Below, in pieces: positions 35,131 through 46,712 of a DNA stretch of 64,000 nucleotides (position 1 is the first letter of the stretch; each line of letters begins with the position of its first letter). A program made the position numbers and the translations under genes. The notes beneath the pieces were generated by a model. It was given only the letters and a program-made list of their open reading frames with translations. It had not been told where the DNA came from and did not search any database. Source of the DNA: Dromiciops gliroides (lineage: Eukaryota > Chordata > Mammalia > Microbiotheria > Microbiotheriidae); the NCBI RefSeq assembly GCF_019393635.1, contig NC_057866.1:118957733-119021732 (forward strand), read 5' to 3'.

Positions 35131-35507
35131 TTAAAGTCTTAAAATGCCTTATTGTCACTTTACTGGTAAAAGATGAGGGTAAATGGGGGAAATCAATCTG
35201 AGTCCTATTTTATTTTCTCATTCATATTCCAAAGGGCTTTTTTCAGACTTTCCTACTTCCTAAGCCCATTCATTACCATGTCTTTTCCTGTGGGTGGACA
35301 CAATAAATTTTATTTCTAGTTATCAGAATGAGAAGGGGGCAGAGGGAGTAAAATATCTCAACACTACTATACTTATGTCCTTTATGCAAACTGGACTAAA
35401 TTAATTTTTATCATAACTAAAGTTTAAATCTTCCCCAGAGCCTAAGATGGTCTTATATAAATGTAGGTACTAAATAAATGTTTGTAATGTTGAATTGAAT
35501 ATATAAG

Positions 35508-35720
35508 TTTGCCCTAGTGGATAGAGTGCTGGATTTAGAATTAGAAAACCCCATATATGAACTCCACTTTAGTCCCTTTAAAAGCCATGTGATCTTGGGC
35601 AAGTCACTTAACTTCAGCTTGTAACTGTAACATTGAGGGGATAATAACACATCACAAAGTTTGCTGTGGGATGTAATTCAGAGAATATGTGAAAAGTGCT
35701 TTGCTCTATAGAAGAGTAGG
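35508..35720 (+). repeat. MIR/CORE-SINE, sense
   Basis: 'ccctagtggatagagtgctg', 'gatcttgggcaagtcactta' and 'gtgaaaagtgctttgctcta' are in MIR order. Confidence 0.8.
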
Positions 35721-35724
35721 CTAT

Positions 35725-36190
35725 TACTCTTCTAACCCTAGTATTATAAACTTCTGTTATGTAGAACTTTTCCGCATCTAGAAAAAATGATATGGAGGTA
35801 AGATGAGTTTCCCTGAGTTGATATAATACAATTCATATATATGTACACTTTTTCTATCACTGTGATAGCAAGAAGAATATTTCCCTAAGAAGTGGGCTCC
35901 AACTAATCCTTACATTAGGACAGAATAGCTAGGAAATGGATTCACTACTAGGGTTGGTCTTATTGTACTAAGAGAGTCAGGGGAATCACATTATAAGGCT
36001 TGGGGATGAGCTCACTCTTTAAAGGTAGAAGTAGTTTCAATCAGTTTTTTGAAATGCACAAATAACATACCTGAAGACACAATCCATTCCTTCCTTACTT
36101 CCACATGGATCCATAAAATGTCTTGCAATTGTTTCAAATTTCCCTAAAAACCTAACCCTTTCCTTCAGCTTCAAAGTCATAATCACTTAT
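35725..36190. other. Unassigned sequence
   Basis: No recognised repeat, RNA gene or coding frame. Confidence 0.4.
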
Positions 36191-36194
36191 TTAG

Positions 36195-36715
36195 ATTTTT
36201 AAACTTTATTTTTACTTTCTACTTTCACAAGGGGTTGCCTTTCCATGCACTGGGAATGCAAAACCAAAAATGAAGCAGTTCCTGCCCTCAAGAAGCTGTC
36301 ATTCTATTAGGAGATACAACATGAATAAATAAGTGTATATACAAATAAATACAGAATAATTTGTTGGAAAAGTTACTAGCATCTAGATGGATCAGGAAAG
36401 ACCTCCCACAAGGATGGCATTTGATTTGAACTTCTAAGTGATCCCAAAAGGCAAAGGAAGAGCAAGGAGTTTCAATCCTGGATGACTAGAAGAATGGTGA
36501 TACCTTTGGATTGAGAAAGATAATCAGTTCTGTTTTGGAAATGCTATTAGCTATTTTAAGTTTAAAGTAATTATGGTCCATCCAGTCAAGATGTGTTAAA
36601 GGAAGCTGGTAATGCTGGACTAGAAATAGTGTAAGTCTGGATATATAGATTTAGAGTTGTCTGAATAAATATAATTAGACCCATGGAAACTGATGACATC
36701 ATTGAGAGAGTTATT
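36195..36715 (-). mobile_element. L2 LINE 3' half, antisense
   Basis: 'gaagcagttcctgccctcaa' with 'gaagctgtcattctattagg' match the L2 3' UTR complement. 'cagttctgttttggaaatgc' and 'ttagacccatggaaactgat' match the complement of the L2 ORF2 region around the YADD-containing RT segment. It continues after the SINE and satellite at 36717-37063. Confidence 0.75.
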
Positions 36716-36716
36716 A

Positions 36717-36995
36717 TTTGTCCTTCATTTTCAAAGAGGACCATGACATCAGAGTGATGTCATGATTTGCAGTGAATTAGATTTAAGTGAGGGGGTGATG
36801 TGCAAGGTAACCAACTTCACTCTCCTCTCCAGTGCCATTTGGGTCCCGTGGAAAGACATATGTCAGGACAATTGGAGATGGCCCTGGATGTTAAAAGCAA
36901 TTGCCCAGGGTCACACAGCTAGTAAGTCTCTGAGGTGAGATTTGAACTCAGGCCCTCCTGACTCCAGGGCCAGTGCTCTATCCACTGCGCCACCT
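36717..36995 (-). mobile_element. RTE-tailed CORE-SINE, antisense
   Basis: 'tgtccttcattttcaaagag' with 'gaccatgacatcagagtgat' is the RTE-type tail complement. The CORE 'gggtcacacagctagtaagt' and head 'cactgcgccacctagct' complete the element. The (TG)n at its right edge abuts the head. Confidence 0.8.
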
Positions 36996-36997
36996 AG

Positions 36998-37000
<3 letters not shown>

Positions 37001-37063
<63 letters not shown>
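37001..37063. repeat. (TG)n microsatellite
   Basis: About 31 TG units, uninterrupted, between the SINE head and L2 sequence. Z-DNA-prone. Confidence 0.95.
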
Positions 37064-37067
<4 letters not shown>

Positions 37068-37069
37068 AA

Positions 37070-37905
37070 AAGAGTAGCCAGGATATGCCTACAATTAAAA
37101 GTTGGTATATGGATGATGATTCAGGAAAAATAATTGAGAAGAGGTTTAACAGTTTGGAGGAGAATTGTGATAGCAATTTTGCAAAAAAAAAAAAAAAGAA
37201 AAACTAAAGGAAAGCATATACAGATGGATAGAGTATTCAGAGCACTCAACAAGTATAAGAATTAGGATAAGGTCATTACATATAACAATTAAGACATCAT
37301 TAGTAAATTTGTGGTGGAGATTTTCAGTTGAATGATGTTGAATTCAGAAGACTGGTTTCAAGGGATTTACCAGTAAATGAGAGTAGAAGAAGTTTATTAT
37401 GGTAGACAACCTTTTCTACCAGTTTAGATAAGAAAGAGATAAGAAATATGGAATGATAACTTAGTGTAGGCCCAAGGGGGCTGTTTTTTATAATGTATGA
37501 GGGAGACAAAGATATATGTACAGTCAGCAAGAAATAAACCAAGAACCAAAGTTGGAAATGGGACAGAAAGAAAATGAGAAAGGGGAAAGAGGAGGAAAGG
37601 GAAGCATAGGGAGGCAGGAAGGAGGGAAAAATTGATGACCACAGTACTTTGTTGAAGGAGACAAAAGTTCAAGAATGTACTTTGGTAAGGAAAAGCACCT
37701 TATCTTCATGAGTGACTAGAGTAAAGGAGAGAATGGGATGTCAGGGATTTTTGAGATTCTGAGTAGAGGAGAGAAAGGATATCTGTATAATTTCTTCTAT
37801 TCTGTCAAGTATAAGGTGATTTCTTCTGCTGAAAAGTTTAGCATAAGGGATGGAGGCTGAAGAAGGGAAGGATAATATTTTGGGTAGGCCTTTAGAAATA
37901 ATAAC
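37070..37905 (-). mobile_element. L2 LINE, antisense, upstream ORF2 part
   Basis: 'ggtttcaagggatttaccag', 'aagaaagagataagaaatat' and 'gaaaaattgatgaccacagt' fit the complement of L2 sequence upstream of the RT domain, continuing the L2 at 36195-36715. It is strongly purine-rich on the plus strand and highly diverged. Confidence 0.6.
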
Positions 37906-37909
37906 TTGC

Positions 37910-39280
37910 CTCTCTTGTGAAAATTTTCCTCCAACCACTTTAGTCCTTTCCTTGATCTTTTTTTTTTTAACCAGGTCCCTATCTTGGTCTTCATTGTAGA
38001 ATTGCTTTTGGATTTAATTAAATGAGATACTAACTTCTGTGCTATAACCAATGTTCTGAGATTTTTAATGGTTTGTGTTATAACCATATTATGTCTAACT
38101 CATTTAGACACACCCTAGTTTATTAGGTATGGGAGTAGACTGACCCCCATCCTAGAATCCAGCTATATATTTCTAGCCACACACCTAAAAATATTTTTAT
38201 ATATGATTGTCTATGTATACACACATAATCAAGCTCACTATGTATTTCCTCTCCCTGATACATCTGTTCCCCACTACCTCCTTTAAAAATTGGTAAAGGG
38301 TATGACTAAACCTCCAACAATCAAAAAACAACCAGGGTGGCTCATGACTCATCAGTGTCGTGATGCACTAGTTGGGGAACAGTGATTAAGTACCTATTTG
38401 TCAGCAGTGACTTGACGATACAGATACATTTGCTGCCCTTTTAATCTCCTGACTGTGTCATGCTCCTAGTAATATTAGCAGATGGAGCTTTGATTCTTAG
38501 AACACATATTTCCTTCACAAATATCTTTTGAATTAGTAAGCTATCTACTCATTAGCTGAGCACTAAAAGTGTTTTTTTTTTAAGTTGAATAGCAGTAGTC
38601 ATGGCAAATGGAAGAGTTTGTGATAAAGAGCATAGCTATTACCTACACTCAATTGCATCAATTTCACTCAGAGTATTCAAGCTTCCATGCTGCCTTTGTT
38701 TATTTTGACTTATTGGACTCCTTTTAGTTCAAGTTCTGTCACATGTGGAGTTGATCCTTTTCCCTCTTCACTCCAAATGGGGTCCTCAATGATCTCTTCT
38801 GTTGGCAGCTATACTGGGCTGAAAGCCACTTTTACTTTACTGAATTTGACTTGTGTGAAGAAGGTTGAAGAAAATCATATGCTCATCTCATGAATTCAAG
38901 ACAGTTGGGAGGTATGAAAAACTGCTTCATTAAATGATTTGTAACAAGGATGTCATCGTGACACCAGAGAGTTATGTGCCTCTGAACATTTGGTTAGTGC
39001 AAGACAGCATTAAGTACATGGAACAAGCTGCTCTCTGGCACCAAGTAGATTATTTCAATCTTGCTTCTTGAATATGGATTCATTTGACATTTATCATCTC
39101 TCACTTTAACTGCCCAAAAAACTGGAAACTGGAGGATCTTTCAGCATCTTGAGAAATCTCTCCATCCCAAAGTTCAGCCAAAAGGATACTCTTCTCATAC
39201 CCTACCTCATTCTGGACAGTGTAATATTTCCATCATTGTGTGGGATGAGTTTTCTTAAATTTTTGCAAGAAAAGAGCCCC
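37910..39280. other. Unassigned sequence
   Basis: About 1.4 kb with no repeat family I can name. The frame at 38687-38893 (+) has no known domain. The part at 38640-39260 has balanced composition and could be unique DNA or an unclassified repeat. Confidence 0.4.
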
Positions 39281-39281
39281 C

Positions 39282-39421
39282 CTTTTTTGCAGGGCAATGA
39301 GGGTTAAGTGACTTGCCCAGGGTCACACAGCTAGTAAGTGTTGTGTCTGAGGCCAGATTTGAACTCTGGTCTTCCTGAATCCAGGACCAGTGCTTTATCC
39401 ACTGTGCCACACAGCTGCCCC
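39282..39421 (-). mobile_element. Marsupial tRNA-CORE-SINE, subfamily I, antisense
   Basis: 'tgcagggcaatgagggttaa', the CORE, 'ttcctgaatccagg' and 'gtgccacacagctgcccc'. The tail is short. Confidence 0.9.
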
Positions 39422-39574
39422 AAACCCTTGTAAGAGAGATATATCTGCAAAATTATCTTTGTAAAGAATATACTTGCATGTACCTTTGAGGGTGAGTACA
39501 ATTAGGTGTAGTGCATCAAAGAAGAGGTTGCATAAATATATCCTGCAATTGCAAAGTTCCACCCCCCCATATTT

Positions 39575-39802
39575 AGATCTTTGTTGTCATTTGGTCATTT
39601 AGTCATGTCTGACTCTTCCTGACCCCTTAAACCACACTTTCCATGGTGTGGGAAAGATAATGGAGTAGTTTTCCATCTCCTCCAAAGGAAACAGAGATTG
39701 ACTTACCCTGAGTCACACAGCTAATAAGTGTCTGAGTCTGAACTTAAAATCAAGTCTTCCTGGCTCCAGGTCCATTTCTCTATCCACTGAACCACCTGTG
39801 TT
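39575..39802 (-). repeat. Mar1 SINE with RTE/BovB-like tail, antisense
   Basis: 'agtcatgtctgactcttcct' and 'aaagataatggagtagtttt' are the tail complement. 'gagtcacacagctaataagt' is the CORE and 'tatccactgaaccacctg' the head. Confidence 0.85.
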
Positions 39803-40214
39803 TATTGGCCTTTAAATTTGGTGTATGTTGATTGGAGATATATAAGGAAAATGTAATTTTAGCAACTTATAATAGAGAGAATATTGGAAATTTTGCAATC
39901 TTCTTGAGAGTCAGGTGCTTCATTGCTTTTATAGCTCCCACAGCACTTGAATGTATTCATTACAGAGCAGATACTTGGATGAATGAATTTGTATATGACA
40001 TTTTAATTAAATTTAATATATAAAACATTCTTTGAATGTTGATAGAAAATAAATGTCTGTGGTTAGATATCTAGTGATTTCTACTCTTGAGAGATGAGAT
40101 CATTTATTGTCATTAGTAATAATTCTTTGACTGATATTAATTATGAGTTTTAAAGGAGAATTTAAAATGTTGCAATCACATCTGACCATTAAACCTTCTT
40201 ACATTTACAATGTT

Positions 40215-40345
40215 TTTATAGTATCCCGCAATTAATCAATAAATATTTATTAAGAGGCTACTACGTTCCAGGGATACAAAAAGAGTCAAAAGACAATCCC
40301 TACCCTCAAGAAGCTTACAATCTAATGGACTAAATGAATAAATTT
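40215..40345 (-). repeat. L2/MIR-like 3' end, antisense
   Basis: 'tcaataaatatttattaaga', 'acgttccagggatacaaaaa' and 'cctcaagaagcttacaatct' are the complement of the L2-type 3' UTR end. Confidence 0.7.
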
Positions 40346-40349
40346 AATC

Positions 40350-40885
40350 ATGCATACCCTTAATAGATACTTGTTGATTGATTACTATTAAAATAAAAAT
40401 ATTGGTAATATGCAAAGATGTTGGGAATATTACCATTTTGGGATTATATCCTAATTGTGGGCAGAAGTTCTTTGGTTATTAATTTACCTAGATGAAGGGA
40501 ATTACTAAAAGAAAGTGTAGAAATATATGCTTCACTTATCATTCTGAGAATGTCATTCTCCCAAGACATGAAAGTTTATGGTAAGTCTTATGAACACTTG
40601 TTAGCACTTGTAATATTTTAATATTACTATTGCATTATAAATGCATTTATTTGTTACCAAATTGTGTTTGTAGGTATGTATGTATATATGTATCTATGTA
40701 TCTATCTATCATCTATCTATATTTTTGTTGTATTGCAATGAACAATTTAAAAATCAAGCTGCTTCTGTTTGTCCAGTAACAGTGAAATAAAGTTTGCTTT
40801 CACTGATGTTGGGTTGCCTTAAGGACAAATCTGATTGATTGTACTATGATCCAATCAACCCTTAGACTGACTTTTAAAAATACTC
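40350..40885. other. Unassigned sequence with (TATC) tract
   Basis: A short TATGTA/ATCTATC array lies at 40673-40720. No gene or named repeat is seen otherwise. Confidence 0.45.
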
Positions 40886-41066
40886 ACTCTGGGGCAGCTA
40901 GGTGGTGCAGTGGATAGAGCACTGGCCCTGAAGTCAGGAGGACCTGAGTTCAAATTTGGCCTCAGACACTTGACACTTACTAGCTATGTGACCCTGGGCA
41001 AGTCACTGAAACCCAATTGCCTCACCAAAAACAAAAAACAAAAACAAAAACCTCACTCTATTCTGT
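40885..41066 (+). mobile_element. Marsupial tRNA-CORE-SINE
   Basis: 'ggggcagctaggtggtgcag' through 'cccaattgcctcacc' with an A/C tail. The flanks 'actcactct' and 'cctcactct' suggest a short target duplication. Confidence 0.9.
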
Positions 41067-41214
41067 TATGTAGGGAAGTATTGCTGGTTGTGGAAGGGGT
41101 GCATCAAGTCAGAGAGAGGGTAAAGTGGGGGAGAGTCTGGTGATTTGGAGCAAGTCTTGTTGGACAAATTTGTTTTGCCCAAATGCTTATCCTAAACTTT
41201 TCATAATTCTTACA

Positions 41215-41560
41215 ATCACTTATTTTAACTTCAGTTTCTTTATCTGTAAAATGGGGAAAATAATTCCTACAGTAGCTTCTTCACATGATTGTTATGAAGA
41301 TCATATAGAGAATGCATGGAAAGCAGTTCATAAAACTGATGTGGTCCAGTAGAAAGGACACTGGACCTGGAATAAGGAAGGATATATGTTTGAATCATTC
41401 CTTTTTGCTTTGCTAGTTAAATGATATTGGAAAAGCCATTTAATATATCTGAGCCTTCATTTCCCTATCTATAAAAGAATTATGAGTGGGTATTTTTGTA
41501 ATACTTATTACAGTGTCAGTTGAGGAAAGTGCTTTAGAAATTTGCAATAGTTACATAAAT
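41215..41560 (+). repeat. Two MIR-type SINE remnants, sense
   Basis: The first (41218-41340) shows 'tatctgtaaaatggggaaaa' and 'catgattgttatgaagatca'. The second (41342-41560) shows 'ggtccagtagaaaggacact' and 'tttccctatctataaaaga'. The two MIR-type 3' bodies follow each other in the same orientation. Confidence 0.65.
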
Positions 41561-41579
41561 TAAAACAATTTTCATGTAA

Positions 41580-43650
41580 ATGACAGTTGTAATTATTTTT
41601 ATTAGAGTTATAAGTAGTTGTAGCTGTATAGCTTTGACTGTGATGGCTAATACTGATTTTCTTAGAATACCCTTACATTGGCTACTTTCATCTCTTCTCT
41701 ATTTAGACAGTTCTAGTTGTTCAACTCCAAAATTTCATCGTCTTATTATCATCTTTTATCACCTTTTATTTCTGTGGCCTAAAACACCTAACCCTATTCT
41801 TTATCTTTATCGTGATCTCCAATCGCTCCATCCCTCATTTCTTTCCCAAACCAGTACCCTACATGAGGTATACTCATCTTCCTGACCTATTTCAACTCTT
41901 TGGTGAACCATCTTAGTTCTATAGTATTCTCTGTATGCAGGTTTCCTCCTCCTTATCCTTTCTTCAATGATTTCTTGCCAAACAATTTTGGATTACTCCC
42001 ACCATCTAGTGCCTTCACTGCTGTATTCATATGACCCTGAATGAAACTGGAGAAAATGATGTATATATTCTGTCTGGATCCACTGCCTTTTTTTTTTTTT
42101 GTGAGGCAATTGGGGTTAAGTGACTTGCCCAGAGTCATACAGCTAGTAAGCGTTAAGTGTCTGAGGCCGGATTTGAACTCAGGACCGGTACTCTGTCCTC
42201 TGTGCCACCTAGCTGCCCCCCAAATCTACTTTTACAAAGGAATATTTACTTCAAAAAGTATAATAACAAATATCAAAAACAGTTTAGTTCAGTTCTTAAA
42301 GATCACAATCCTAATTCCAAAGACAAAGCCCACCCCCTTGAGTCTCAGGCTTCCCGGCTTTTCAGGAATCTCTATAGGAATGGGTGGCTACAACATCCCA
42401 TCTGCAATCCTGACTTCAAGATGTCCCAGCTTGAACTTCTACTTTGGTGAGGATTGCTGCTGGTGCCTAAAACTGAGAAGAGCAAATGAGACAGAACAGG
42501 AACAAAAAGCTCCCAGACCCTTGCTTAAAGACAGTGTAAAAAAAATGATTGAAACCCTCTTCCTCATTAAATTTATGGCACTCTGCTATTAGTGAACGCT
42601 ATTCTTCCTCCTCTGGACCCAGCAGGAATGAACATGTAGCAAGGAGTCTATCCCACTCTGACAGTTTTAAAAAAAATTGTAACCTGTTCTGGCTTTGTAA
42701 GCTGTCAAATGAAGCTACTCCCATCCATGTAGTAGGAGTTACAGAGAAATTCGGTACCTTCATGATGGACAATCTGGGTATGTTCTAAAAGGGACCCATC
42801 TCACACACACAAACTTGTGTGTGTATTATGTATGCATGTATTAAGGTACATCTGTTCATAGAGACACAGCTATACAACCCTAAACTGTCTCCTGAATTCT
42901 AGCTCACATTATTTATTGTATCTTAGACATCTTAAACTGATTATGTCATGGGATGTAACTCAAAGTCAACATGTTGAAAACAAAGATTATGAACTTTACC
43001 TCCTAACATTCATCTTATCCCAACTTCCTTATTACTTTGTACCTCTATCCTCCCAGTCACTCTGGCCTGAAATCTCTGTGACATCCTTTACTTCTTTCTC
43101 ACACTCACTCTATACAAACAAGCTTTTGCCATTTCTTATTTCTACCTTCACAAAATCTCTTGTGTATGTCCTTTTTTCTCTACTTCTGGAGGCAACTCTC
43201 TAGTGTAGGCTCTCATATACTCACATTCACAATAGTCTTCTGGTTTGTCTCCCTGCCTCATGTCTCTCCCTACTCCAATCTATTTTCTTAGCTACCAAAG
43301 TGATTGTCCTAAAGTACAGGCCTGACCATGTAACCCTTCTACTAAAAAAAATCCTAATGGTTCGTAATAACTTAAAATATCAAGTATAAAACCATATTTT
43401 TGTCATTTAAAGGCCCACACAATCTAGCCTCTTCTATTTCCAGGCTTCTTAAATTTTACTTTCCTCCATGTACTCAATGATGCAATGACTCTGGATTACT
43501 TTCTGTTCCTCAAACATGGCCTTTCATCTTTTTTTTTTCTATCTGCTGATTTTTTTGCATTCCTTCACCTTAACCTCCACCTTTTACAAGTCTCTTCCTC
43601 CACCCTCTTCTACTACTGCCTTCCTTCTGAGGTTACCTTGTAGTTGATAT
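41580..43650 (+). mobile_element. L2 LINE, sense, ORF2 and 3' region
   Basis: 41690-42050 resembles the L2 ORF2 upstream region ('ccaatcgctccatccctcat'). After an inserted SINE, 42990-43600 shows 'tggtttgtctccctgcctca', 'ctgaccatgtaacccttcta' and 'tttaaaggcccacacaatct', diagnostic of the L2 ORF2 C-terminus. It is ancient and many times interrupted. The part at 42220-42980 is poorly recognised. Confidence 0.7.
42090..42222 (-). mobile_element. Marsupial tRNA-CORE-SINE, subfamily II, antisense
   Basis: Poly(T), 'gtgaggcaattggggttaag', 'agcgttaagtgtctgagg' and 'gtgccacctagctgcccccc'. A small deletion removes part of the 'cctgactccagggcc' segment. Confidence 0.9.
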
Positions 43651-43728
43651 ACATATAATACTATGCATATAATATTTTATACATACATATGTTGTATGTG
43701 CAAAGTGGATTATATGTAATCTTCCCCA

Positions 43729-44099
43729 TGTAACGATTGGAATAACGCCACCTTCTGGAGACTTACTGTAGAAGAGTTCCGCCCATGAAGTGAAGGTCTT
43801 TGAGGGCAAGACCAGGAGTCTTTTCTTTGGCGTCAGGAAGTGACGTGGGCTAGTGGGAGGAGGAAGGAAGAGACTGGCGCTCGCTCTCGGGCTCTTTCCT
43901 GGGGACTCTGGTGGAGAGCAGAGCTTAGAAATGTGCTCTCCCTTTAATAGATAGGAATCTAGGCCTTTCTCTCTCTTTACCAAATTCCTATTCTCCTTAA
44001 TAAATGCTTAAAAGTCTAACTCTTGCTAAAGCTTATAATTTATTGGCGACCACTCATTAGATATTTTAGACAGACTAGCTAGAATTTTAGCCCTTAATA
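43729..44099 (+). mobile_element. Solo LTR, family 1
   Basis: The second copy of the element at 21813-22184, collinear along about 370 bp including the AATAAA signal. It is flanked by CCCAT on both sides (43725-43729 and 44100-44104). It retains more CpG than the first copy ('gcgctcgctctcgggctc'), which suggests it is younger or less decayed. No internal region is present; it is a fossil. Confidence 0.8.
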
Positions 44100-44104
44100 C
44101 CCAT

Positions 44105-44215
44105 TAATAAGTGAACTCCTTAAAGACAGGGACTGTTTTTCCTTTTCATTGCATCACCAGTGCTAACTTAACACAGTGCCTGACACCTAGTAAGAATGGA
44201 CAAATATTAGTTGAT
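44105..44215 (+). repeat. L2-type 3' end, sense
   Basis: 'gaactccttaaagacaggga', 'ttcattgcatcaccagtgct' and 'acagtgcctgacacctagta' match the L2 3' UTR. Confidence 0.65.
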
Positions 44216-44334
44216 TAATGGAGTGGTAGGGATAAGCACTGATCCTATAAATTGATTAGAATAAGGAACTCTTGGGAGAGGAAATTATGTCTACCAGTGA
44301 AGATGACCCTTGAAACTTGAGGTCTTAGTGTCCT

Positions 44335-44455
44335 ATAATACTGAGTGATTGTGACTTACTCATGATCACAAAACCAGTACATCAGAGAAGTGAACCCAGA
44401 TCTTGATTTCTGTCCCAGCTCTTTATGCAGTATGTCACACTGCCTTTTTATACTT
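44335..44455 (-). repeat. MIR-type SINE, antisense fragment
   Basis: 'gtgacttactcatgatcaca', 'gtgaacccagatcttgattt' and 'cagtatgtcacactgcctttt' fit a decayed antisense MIR. Confidence 0.55.
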
Positions 44456-45154
44456 AGAATAGAGAAGAGAAATTCATTGTTATCCTATTGTTATAAGACA
44501 TTTTGAAGAACATCCCAGACTATTCCTAATTCTATGCTCACTTGTAATGTAGTCTTTCTAGTTCACTTAACTATGAAATATAATGTCCTATGTAGATGAC
44601 TAGTATTCGCTCTCTTGACAGGTATTATGTCTCACAGTATGTTACTAAATTGAAATTTTCATCTATAAAGCAACATCTTGTGAATTACAATTTATGTGAA
44701 TCAGTTTAGTAGAGCCTATTCATATTTGGCTAGAAAATAAGAACTGGTTCCTGAGCCTACAAATATAAACACGATCTTGGAACTAAGGTGACCACTCCTG
44801 AATGCTGACATTATGAAAAGTAATGCCTTAGTAACTAGATTTCTTTTTCTAATGTTTTTTAAAAAGTTTTATTTATTTAGAATTTTCCCCAAGTTTCATG
44901 AATAAAGAAATTTTCACATAAATTTTGAGAACTTTGTGTTCCAAATTCTCTTCCTTCTTCCTTCCCCACCCCACCTTAAGTACTCAAGCACTTCAATATA
45001 AGTTACACATGTGCAGTCATGAAAACATTTCCACATTAGTCTCTTCTTTTTCTGTATTGTTGTTCGCATATTATTAGTCAGCAAAAGTTATTATATTCTT
45101 TTTACTGTTCCATCAAGGAAACATTCCATTTCTTGAGGAAGCAAAGGGGGGAAA

Positions 45155-45692
45155 TGTGGTAAAATATGAAAGTTTTTAACAGTCGGTTAGGATAACTGAA
45201 AGACGCCAGTTTTTCAAGGACCACCCTTTTGGGGAGGAGATGAACAGTCCGCCTGCTGCGCATGTCAGACTGCCTGCCGGGTACAGTCCGCCTGCTGCGC
45301 ATGTCAGACTGCCTGCCGGGTACAGTCCGCCTGCTGCGCATGTCAGACTGCCTGCCGGGTTTTTTGACTTCCGGGGTGGAGAGAAGCAGAGTAGGCCTTT
45401 TTGCCTGCTTGGCGGGACTCCTGGCGGCGCAGCACAGACGGTCTCCCTCACTCCAAAGGTGGCCTTTTTTGGTTTGGTGAGTTTTTATAAGAAATATAGA
45501 CTAAGCCTAGATTTAAGATGATTTCTACTGTATTTCTACTTTCCTATCCTTCTAATCAACAACACCTTATATACAATAAAGGCTCTATCTAGAAAACCAG
45601 AAGCTTCTTCCATTTACTGGTCTGGGAGATAAATTAAGGGAAAAGTTAAGTAGGGGAGATTTATGATCTAATATCCAATTTTAAATTTCACA
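45155..45692 (+). mobile_element. LTR fossil, family 3, with triplicated 39-bp U3 unit
   Basis: The block begins TGTGG after a purine run 'caaaggggggaaa', ends 'aaatttcaca', and has a TATA-like 'gtttttataagaaatata' and an AATAAA at 'atacaataaaggctc'. Three identical 39-bp units lie at 45244-45360. It is CpG-rich against its setting. It sits inside antisense L1 copy C. A target duplication is not obvious. A solo LTR is likely. Confidence 0.6.
45244..45360. repeat. Three perfect 39-bp tandem repeats
   Basis: Units at 45244-45282, 45283-45321 and 45322-45360 are identical. Each holds 'gcctgctgcgcatgtcagac' and ends 'ctgccgggt'. Their position upstream of the TATA-like box of the LTR fits an enhancer-type U3 repeat. 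There are no spacers between units. Confidence 0.95.
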
Positions 45693-46352
45693 ATAGGTAT
45701 AAAGTAGTACCCAGAATTGTTTTGACCTGAATCTCCATAATCACTAGTGAGTTAGAACATATTTTTTCATATGTCAACAGGTGGCTTTGATTATTTCATC
45801 TGAAAACTTCATGTCTTTTGATCATCTGTCAATTGGGGAATGGCTGTCATTTTGACAAATTTGACTCAGTTCTCTATGTGTTTGAGAACTGAAGCCTATC
45901 AGAAAAAATTGCTTCAAGTTTTTTTTTTTCCCACAATTACTCTTGCTAAGAGTATTACCTTCCATCCTATTCCCTCTCCTTGATATTTACTCTATTTTCT
46001 ATCTTCTTTCACCCTATCCCTCTTTAAAAGTGTTTTGCTGCTGACTGTTCCCTCCCCCAATCTGCTCTCCTTTCTTTTTCCCCTCCCCTCTTATCCCCTT
46101 CCCCTCCCACTTTCCCATAGGGCAAAATATATTACTATACCCAATTGAGTGTATATATTATTTCCTCTTTGAGCCAATTCTGATGAGTAAGGCTCACTCA
46201 CTCCCTCGTATTTCCCCCATCTTCCCTTCCACTCCATAAGCTTTTCCTTATTTCTTTTATGTGAGATACTTTACCCCATGCCACCTCTCACTTTCCCTTT
46301 AAACCAGTGCATTCCTCTCCCCACTTAATTTTATTTTTTAAAGATATCAACA

Positions 46353-46491
46353 TGGGGCAGTTAGGTGGTGTAGTGAACAAAGCACCAGCCCTGGAGCCAG
46401 GAGGACCCCAGCCCAAATCTGGCCTCAGACACTTGAAACTCATCAGCTATGTGACTCTAGGCAAGCCACTCAACCCCAACCACCCCTGCCC

Positions 46492-46532
<41 letters not shown>
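46353..46532 (+). mobile_element. SINE inside L1 copy C, with (CA)n tail
   Basis: 'ggggcagttaggtggtgtag' through 'cactcaaccccaacc', then a 19-unit CA tract. The L1 sequence on both sides matches that around the SINE at 5317 in copy A ('aagatatcaacat' left, 'aatgctttaaagata' right), so both L1 copies carry it at one homologous site. Confidence 0.85.
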
Positions 46533-46536
<4 letters not shown>

Positions 46537-46712
46537 CAAACAATAAAAAATGCTTTAAAGATAACATGCTTTCAACTCACATCTCTGCCCTCTAAGTATA
46601 CTCCATTCAGCTGCACTAATAATGAGAAAGTTCTTATGAGATGGAGGTATCATCTTCCCATGTAGGAATGTAAACAGTTTAACATTTTAATATCCCTCAT
46701 GATTTCTTTTTT

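Noticed and set aside
42041-42592. 183-codon plus frame as a gene
   Set aside because: It is a chance join of an antisense SINE with poorly recognised sequence in an L2 remnant. No coherent protein family is seen.
45240-45480. Triplicate 39-bp units as a possible CRISPR-like array or repeated peptide
   Set aside because: The units are directly adjacent with no spacers, and the organism is a vertebrate. Frames through them are by-products of a tandem repeat whose unit is a multiple of three.
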